Below are positions 33,916 to 37,549 of a DNA stretch of 37,549 nucleotides, piece by piece. The DNA comes from Opitutia bacterium (GTDB lineage Bacteria; Verrucomicrobiota; Verrucomicrobiia; Opitutales; Seribacteraceae): assembly GCA_002721705.1 (NCBI GenBank), contig PBLJ01000074.1, positions 1 to 37,549 of the forward strand. Reading direction: 5' to 3'. The notes beneath the pieces are model-generated. The model worked only from the letters and a program-made list of their open reading frames with translations. It made no database searches and had not been told where the DNA came from. The stretch's first letter is position 1. The number at the start of each line of letters is the position of its first letter. The position numbers and the translations under genes were made by a program.

Positions 33916-35336
33916 GCAAGGAGCTCAAGACGCAGGTCGCCGTATTGGGCTCGGGACCGGCGGGATACGCCGCTGCCTTTCGTTGCGCCGACCTCGGCCT
34001 CGAGACTGTTCTGATCGAGCGCTTCGATTCCCTTGGCGGGGGATGCCTTAACGTTGGATGTATTCCCTCCAAGGCCCTCCTTCACCTAGCCAAGGTGATC
34101 AAGGATGCCAAGGCCATGTCGGGCCACGGCATAGAGTTCGGCGAACCCACCATCGACCTTTCCAAAATCCGCAAGTGGAAGGAGCAGGTGATTGGCCAGC
34201 TTACAGGTGGCTTGGGCGGGATGGCAAAGATGAGGAAATGCCAGGTAGTCAATGGGTACGGCAAATTTGCAGGCCCCAATGAAATGATCGTGGAGGGGGG
34301 CGAGGAAACCGTCACGGTTCATTTCGAGAACGTTGTCTTGGCAGTGGGTTCCCGTCCTATCGAACTGCCTTTCATTCCGCATGAAGATCCCCGTATCTGG
34401 GACTCAACCGATGCCCTTGAGTTGAAGGAGGTGCCGGAGCGCATGCTTCTCATGGGCGGGGGCATCATCGGGCTCGAGATGGGCATGGTTTATCATGCCC
34501 TTGGTTCCAAGTTGGAAGTGGTCGAGATGCTCGACCAAGTCATTCCCGCGGCCGATCCCGACGTGGTGAAAGCCTTCACAAAGACCATCGCCGACGATTA
34601 CCACTTGATGCTCGAGACCAAGGTCACCGCAGTCGAGGCTAGGGACGATTGCATCGCCGTCACCATGGAGGCCAAGGACGGGAGCGAGGAGACCCGTGAA
34701 TACGACGCCGTCCTGGTGGCCATTGGAAGAACTCCGAACGGCGGCGCCATCGATGCCGAGAAAGCGGGACTGGAAGTCGACGAGCGAGGTTTCATCGCGG
34801 TCGACAAGCAGATGCGAACCAACCTCTCCCACGTTTACGCGGTGGGGGACGTCGTGGGGCAACCGATGCTCGCTCACAAGGGAGCCCACGAGGGGCACGT
34901 GGCCGCCGAGGTCATCGCGGGCAAAAAACACTATTTCGATCCCAAGGTGATTCCTTCCATCGCCTATACCGACCCCGAGGTTGCTTGGGTGGGCAAGACG
35001 GAGCGTGAAGCCAAGGAGGAAGGCATCGACTACGAGACCGCGGTCTTCCCGTGGGCCGCTTCCGGCCGGGCTTTGGCTTCCGCTTGTTCCGAAGGTATGA
35101 CGAAATTGATTTTTGAAAAGGAAACCAACCGCATCATTGGCGGGGCGGTCGTCGGCTCCAACGCGGGCGAACTTCTCGGAGAAATCGGATTGGCCATCGA
35201 AATGGGCTGCGATGCCGAAGATTTGGCCCTGACTATCCACGCTCATCCTACCTTGCATGAGTCGGTCGGACTCGCTGCCGAGGTATTCGAGGGCACCATC
35301 ACCGACCTGCCCAACCCCAAAGCCGCGAAAAAGTAA
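33912..35336 (+). CDS. lpdA: Dihydrolipoamide dehydrogenase (E3)
   Basis: A flavoprotein that reoxidises the lipoyl groups of E2 and makes NADH. The 474-residue protein has the FAD motif VAVLGSGPAGYAAAFRCADLG, the redox disulfide GGGCLNVGCIPSK (Cys45, Cys50), the NAD motif MGGGIIGLEMGMVYHALGS, the second FAD motif YAVGDVVGQPMLAH, and the catalytic His-Glu pair in HAHPTLHES. It is translationally coupled to aceF (ATGA overlap). It probably also serves other 2-oxoacid dehydrogenases if the genome has no second lpd. Confidence 0.97.
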   Translation: MSKELKTQVAVLGSGPAGYAAAFRCADLGLETVLIERFDSLGGGCLNVGCIPSKALLHLAKVIKDAKAMSGHGIEFGEPTIDLSKIRKWKEQVIGQLTGGLGGMAKMRKCQVVNGYGKFAGPNEMIVEGGEETVTVHFENVVLAVGSRPIELPFIPHEDPRIWDSTDALELKEVPERMLLMGGGIIGLEMGMVYHALGSKLEVVEMLDQVIPAADPDVVKAFTKTIADDYHLMLETKVTAVEARDDCIAVTMEAKDGSEETREYDAVLVAIGRTPNGGAIDAEKAGLEVDERGFIAVDKQMRTNLSHVYAVGDVVGQPMLAHKGAHEGHVAAEVIAGKKHYFDPKVIPSIAYTDPEVAWVGKTEREAKEEGIDYETAVFPWAASGRALASACSEGMTKLIFEKETNRIIGGAVVGSNAGELLGEIGLAIEMGCDAEDLALTIHAHPTLHESVGLAAEVFEGTITDLPNPKAAKK

Positions 35337-35376
35337 ATCCCTTCTCGGTACCAGGTTAAACCAATCGCTTGGCAAG

Positions 35377-35463
35377 TGGTGCCCGGAGAGGGGATCGAAC
35401 CCTCACTCCCTTGCGGGAACTGGATTTTGAATCCAGCGCGTCTACCAATTCCGCCATCCGGGC
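35377..35463 (-). tRNA. tRNA-Leu (anticodon CAA)
   Basis: The minus strand folds as a class II tRNA of 87 bases including an encoded CCA. The acceptor stem is GCCCGGA/TCCGGGC with discriminator A. The D arm begins TGGCGGAATTGGTAGACGC. The anticodon stem is CTGGA/TCCAG around loop TTCAAAA (anticodon CAA, reading UUG). The long variable arm is CCCGCAAGGG. The T arm is GAGGGTTCGATCCCCTC. It lies 40 bases past lpdA on the opposite strand. Confidence 0.97.
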
Positions 35464-35617
35464 AATGGTTCGCGAGCGCTTGGTGGCCAACGAATCTTCA
35501 GGGAAGGGAAAGCTGTAGGCTAACCTGGGAACATGGTCAAGCGAGATGGCTTTGGCGATCGAAGTAAAGCCCTCTTTCCACGAAGAGGAAAGTCGGACAC
35601 GGAGATTTGCCTGCGCC

Positions 35618-35995
35618 TTAGAATTGTCCCGTGCCGAGGTCGCGGATGGTCTGGGTGTAGAATTTCCAGCCGTACCCAGTAACGCGATTGGAGTTGTCGA
35701 AGACGATGGGGGTGAAGTTCTTGTCCTCGTTGCCGTCGATCAAGACGTTCACGCCTCCTCCGGAACCGGTTTGGTAGAACCATACGCTACCCCAGTCGTA
35801 CCCTTCGATTTTAGCTGCGGTGCCCGCCAACTGATAAACTTGGGCCTTGGACAACCCTACGGAGAGCCCCATCAAGGCTTTGTTCGTTCTGGTTGTCTTA
35901 CCGCCACCCATACCCGGAAAAGTTCCGCCACAGGAAACGAGGAAGGTTAAAACCAAGGACAACAGTACGGGGGGGATATACCATTTAGCTTTCAT
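35618..35995 (-). CDS. Small predicted lipoprotein with SmpA/BamE- or DUF3192-like core
   Basis: A 125-residue protein starting MKAKWYIPPVLLSLVLTFLVSCGG, a signal peptide with lipobox LVSC and acylation expected at Cys22. After a Gly-rich linker the pattern NKALMGLSVGLSKAQVYQL looks like the start of small outer-membrane lipoprotein domains of the SmpA/BamE or DUF3192 kind, where a 'G-x-S/T-x-x-x-V' helix begins the fold. YDWGSVWFYQTG and NFTPIVFDNSNRVTGYGWKFY look like the beta strands that follow. The family assignment rests on pattern only. There is no Shine-Dalgarno before the ATG. The tRNA-Leu gene lies downstream on the same strand, 154 bases away. Confidence 0.72.
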   Translation of the reverse strand: MKAKWYIPPVLLSLVLTFLVSCGGTFPGMGGGKTTRTNKALMGLSVGLSKAQVYQLAGTAAKIEGYDWGSVWFYQTGSGGGVNVLIDGNEDKNFTPIVFDNSNRVTGYGWKFYTQTIRDLGTGQF

Positions 35996-36138
35996 AAAGG
36001 CAGATAGTTAGGAACACTCTAGCGGTCTCTGCAATCTCTTTTTCTCGTCTTGTTTTGGCAATATCCCTTTTTATCTGTCCCATCAGTGTCCACTCCGCGC
36101 TTGATTAGGCTGCCCGGCTGCGTTACCTTCGGGTTTGC

Positions 36139-36366
36139 ATGAGCAAGCAATCGGGTGAAACCAATAACCGGAGCGAACGTCCTGGCAACGCCACGCCTAT
36201 TCAGCCCTACGATAATACCTCCCACGCCTACAAGGCCGAACCGCGCAAAGGATCCTCGCAAACTCGCTTCGGCATAGCCCTCAGTTTGGCCATGGTGGTG
36301 GCGCTGATCGTCTTTTTCTCTTTTCTCTACGAAGTGATCACTTCCGGATACGAACGTTTCAAATGA
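36139..36366 (+). CDS. Small single-span membrane protein, unknown function
   Basis: A 75-residue protein not recognised from any family. Residues 1-43 are polar, rich in Ser, Asn, Pro and charged residues. One hydrophobic helix (about 44-66, FGIALSLAMVVALIVFFSFL) follows, then a short YEVITSGYERFK end. The N-terminal charge pattern (basic PRKGSSQTR just before the helix) suggests the N-terminus is cytoplasmic. The stop overlaps the xerC-like ATG by 4 bases, so the two are probably co-translated, which is the best evidence that the gene is real. The start has no Shine-Dalgarno. Confidence 0.6.
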   Translation: MSKQSGETNNRSERPGNATPIQPYDNTSHAYKAEPRKGSSQTRFGIALSLAMVVALIVFFSFLYEVITSGYERFK

Positions 36367-37307
36367 CCGAGGCCGCCGAAGCGCCCACCAAGGAGGAGTT
36401 CCCGGAAACGGCGCTCCTCGAGAAATTTCTCTCCCATCTCGAACTCGAACGGCGTCTCTCCCCTTACACCGCCCGCAACTACAGGCAGGCCCTCGAGGTG
36501 TTTTTCGACTGGTTGCGAAAAACGGCTTCTTGGGAAGGCGACCTCGACGCCATCTCCAAACGCGAGGCTCGCGATTTCCTCGTCGAGCGCCAACGCGCCG
36601 TTTCCCGGCGCACCTTGCGCAACCAAGTCTCCGGCATCCGGGCCTTTTTCAAGTATTGCCTGCGTCAGGGCCACGCCAAGGCAAACCCTTTTCTTTCCAT
36701 CACCTTGCCCAAGTTACCGAAAACCTTGCCCAAGTTCCTCACCCAGTCGCAGATGGAGACCCTTCTCGCCCAGCCCGACCGTTTGCTGGAAGGGGAGGGG
36801 GCCGACCCCTTCGCCGCCCTTCGTGACCGCATGATACTCGAGTTGCTCTACGGTGGCGGTCTTCGCGTCAGCGAACTGGTGGGCCTCGACTACGGAGCCC
36901 TCGACCTCAAGCGCGGCATCGTTCGGGTCCTTGGCAAGGGACGCAAGGAACGGCTCTGCCCGATTGGCCCGCAGGCGTCCGAGGCGGTTCGCCGCTTTCG
37001 CGACGAGTGCGCCAAGGATGCTTCCCTCGGGGCTCCCGTGGTGGTCAATCGCTCGGGCAAGCGGCTCAGCCCGCGCTCCGTGCAACTCCTGACCAAGAAG
37101 TACCTGCGCATGGCGGGCCTCCCGCTCGACCTTACCCCTCACAAGCTTCGACACGCTTTCGCCACCCACCTTCTCGACGAAGGAGCCGACCTGCGTTCCG
37201 TCCAGGAAATGCTCGGACACGCCAATCTTTCCACCACCCAGATCTACACCCACGTCAGCGCCGCCCGACTCAAGGAGGCCCACCGCCTCGCACATCCCCG
37301 GGCCTGA
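36363..37307 (+). CDS. xerC: Tyrosine recombinase, XerC/XerD type
   Basis: A 314-residue site-specific recombinase expected to resolve chromosome dimers at dif. An N-terminal SAM-like core-binding domain (about 17-105, HLELERRLSPYTARNYRQAL) precedes the catalytic domain. That domain carries the full set Arg168 (GLRVSEL), Lys192 (GKGRKER), His260 and Arg263 (HKLRHAFATH), His286 (LGHANLSTTQ) and Tyr295 (IYTHV). Length and motifs fit chromosomal Xer proteins, not a phage integrase; no att site or mobile genes are near. Whether it is XerC, XerD or a lone Xer cannot be decided without the rest of the genome. It overlaps the small membrane protein gene by 4 bases. Confidence 0.92.
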   Translation: MTEAAEAPTKEEFPETALLEKFLSHLELERRLSPYTARNYRQALEVFFDWLRKTASWEGDLDAISKREARDFLVERQRAVSRRTLRNQVSGIRAFFKYCLRQGHAKANPFLSITLPKLPKTLPKFLTQSQMETLLAQPDRLLEGEGADPFAALRDRMILELLYGGGLRVSELVGLDYGALDLKRGIVRVLGKGRKERLCPIGPQASEAVRRFRDECAKDASLGAPVVVNRSGKRLSPRSVQLLTKKYLRMAGLPLDLTPHKLRHAFATHLLDEGADLRSVQEMLGHANLSTTQIYTHVSAARLKEAHRLAHPRA

Positions 37308-37441
37308 AGCTATAACCCCGCATCCTGTTTTCTCTGGGGGGAGAAAAAAACGTTTTCCAATCCCTTGCCTTTTAAAGATTTCCGTTGCGGCCTATAAATA
37401 AAACGTAATATTTTCAGGTTTTCCGCTAATACCTTATGTCG

Positions 37442-37460
37442 CCCGCGCGTTATGCGCGGG
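37442..37460. repeat. GC-rich hairpin before the last gene
   Basis: CCCGCGC-GTTAT-GCGCGGG is a perfect 7-bp stem, directly followed by TTGACG and then the ATG of the next gene 25 bases later. No T-run follows, so it is not a standard terminator for xerC. It could be an operator or a 5'-leader structure. Confidence 0.4.
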
Positions 37461-37485
37461 TTGACGCTGCATAGACTAGACCGCC

Positions 37486-37549
37486 ATGAAAACCATACGA
37501 CACCTCCTCTTGTTCGGCCTTCTTCTTTCGGCCTTCGGCCTTGTCTGCC
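37486..37549 (+). CDS. Start of an exported protein, cut by window edge
   Basis: The last 64 bases encode MKTIRHLLLFGLLLSAFGLV and a Cys, a typical signal peptide: basic start, then a leucine-rich core. The DNA of this stretch contains three copies of TTCGGCCTT (37513, 37527, 37534), which reflect repeated Phe-Gly-Leu-type codons. The residue before the Cys is Val, so it is not a good lipobox. The rest of the protein is outside the window and its function is unknown. Confidence 0.6.
   Translation, partial: MKTIRHLLLFGLLLSAFGLVC

Noticed and set aside
35376..35567. 63-residue 'protein' containing GEGIEPSLPCGNWILNPARLP
   Set aside because: This is the antisense reading of the tRNA-Leu gene, a classic false gene seen in many genomes.
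36363..37307. Recombinase as a sign of an integrated mobile element
   Set aside because: Length and motifs are those of a housekeeping XerC/XerD. No phage, plasmid or cargo genes and no attachment repeats are nearby; the adjacent tRNA-Leu is intact, with no duplicated 3' end visible.
37328..37347. TTTTCTC/GAGAAAA inverted repeat after xerC as terminator
   Set aside because: The stem is short and A/T-rich, and an A-run rather than a T-run follows on the plus strand.
1..37549. CRISPR arrays, insertion sequences, rRNA genes, riboswitches
   Set aside because: I looked for regularly spaced repeats, transposase motifs, rRNA segments and long structured leaders, and saw none that I could support.

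Overview
The window looks like a chromosomal segment of a fairly GC-rich, free-living, aerobically respiring bacterium. The best guess is Verrucomicrobiota (Opitutae-like). The grounds are a formylglycine sulfatase beside uronate and galactose genes, a GHMP kinase with a GNHxDYN-type signature, a CtBP-like dehydrogenase, and transcription units that mostly begin without a Shine-Dalgarno sequence. This placement is an inference from gene flavour, not a phylogeny. Nearly all the DNA is coding. I see no insertion sequences, prophage genes or CRISPR arrays.

Layout. (1) 1-4032, minus strand: a tightly packed unit of a galactokinase-family kinase, an exported sulfatase and glucuronate isomerase (uxaC, cut by the window edge), suggesting use of sulfated, uronate-containing polysaccharide. 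(2) 4088-9136: an HU-type DNA-binding protein with a strong terminator, YgfZ-like folate-binding protein, DAHP synthase, malate dehydrogenase, a GNAT acetyltransferase and a D-2-hydroxyacid dehydrogenase. (3) 9260-10172: ribosomal proteins L13 and S9 with a terminator. (4) 10214-16857: a compact arginine operon argC-J-B-D-F-G. It covers every step from acetylglutamate to argininosuccinate by the cyclic acetyl route; argH is not here. (5) 17040-29344: a 12-gene complex I operon, nuoA-B-C-D-I-H-J-K-L-M-M-N. (6) 29665-35336: pyruvate dehydrogenase complex aceE-aceF-lpdA. (7) 35377-37549: tRNA-Leu(CAA), a small lipoprotein, a small membrane protein coupled to a XerC/D-type recombinase, and the start of an exported protein.

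The most unusual part is the nuo operon. It lacks nuoE, nuoF and nuoG, so the locus does not encode the NADH-oxidising module. It encodes two NuoM-like antiporter subunits. Its NuoL has a segment around the lateral helix that is roughly 30 residues longer than in E. coli. Its second NuoM has lost the normally conserved lysine of transmembrane helix 7. Its NuoI carries an Ala/Lys/Glu-rich tail of about 130 residues. Together this reads as a long, '2M'-type complex I with a non-standard electron-input side.

Pyruvate dehydrogenase and malate dehydrogenase supply reducing equivalents and acetyl-CoA, complex I feeds the quinone pool, and the arginine and DAHP synthase genes are biosynthetic. Two terminators (after HU and after S9) lie so close to the next start codon (galK, argC) that those genes must have almost no leader or depend on read-through.
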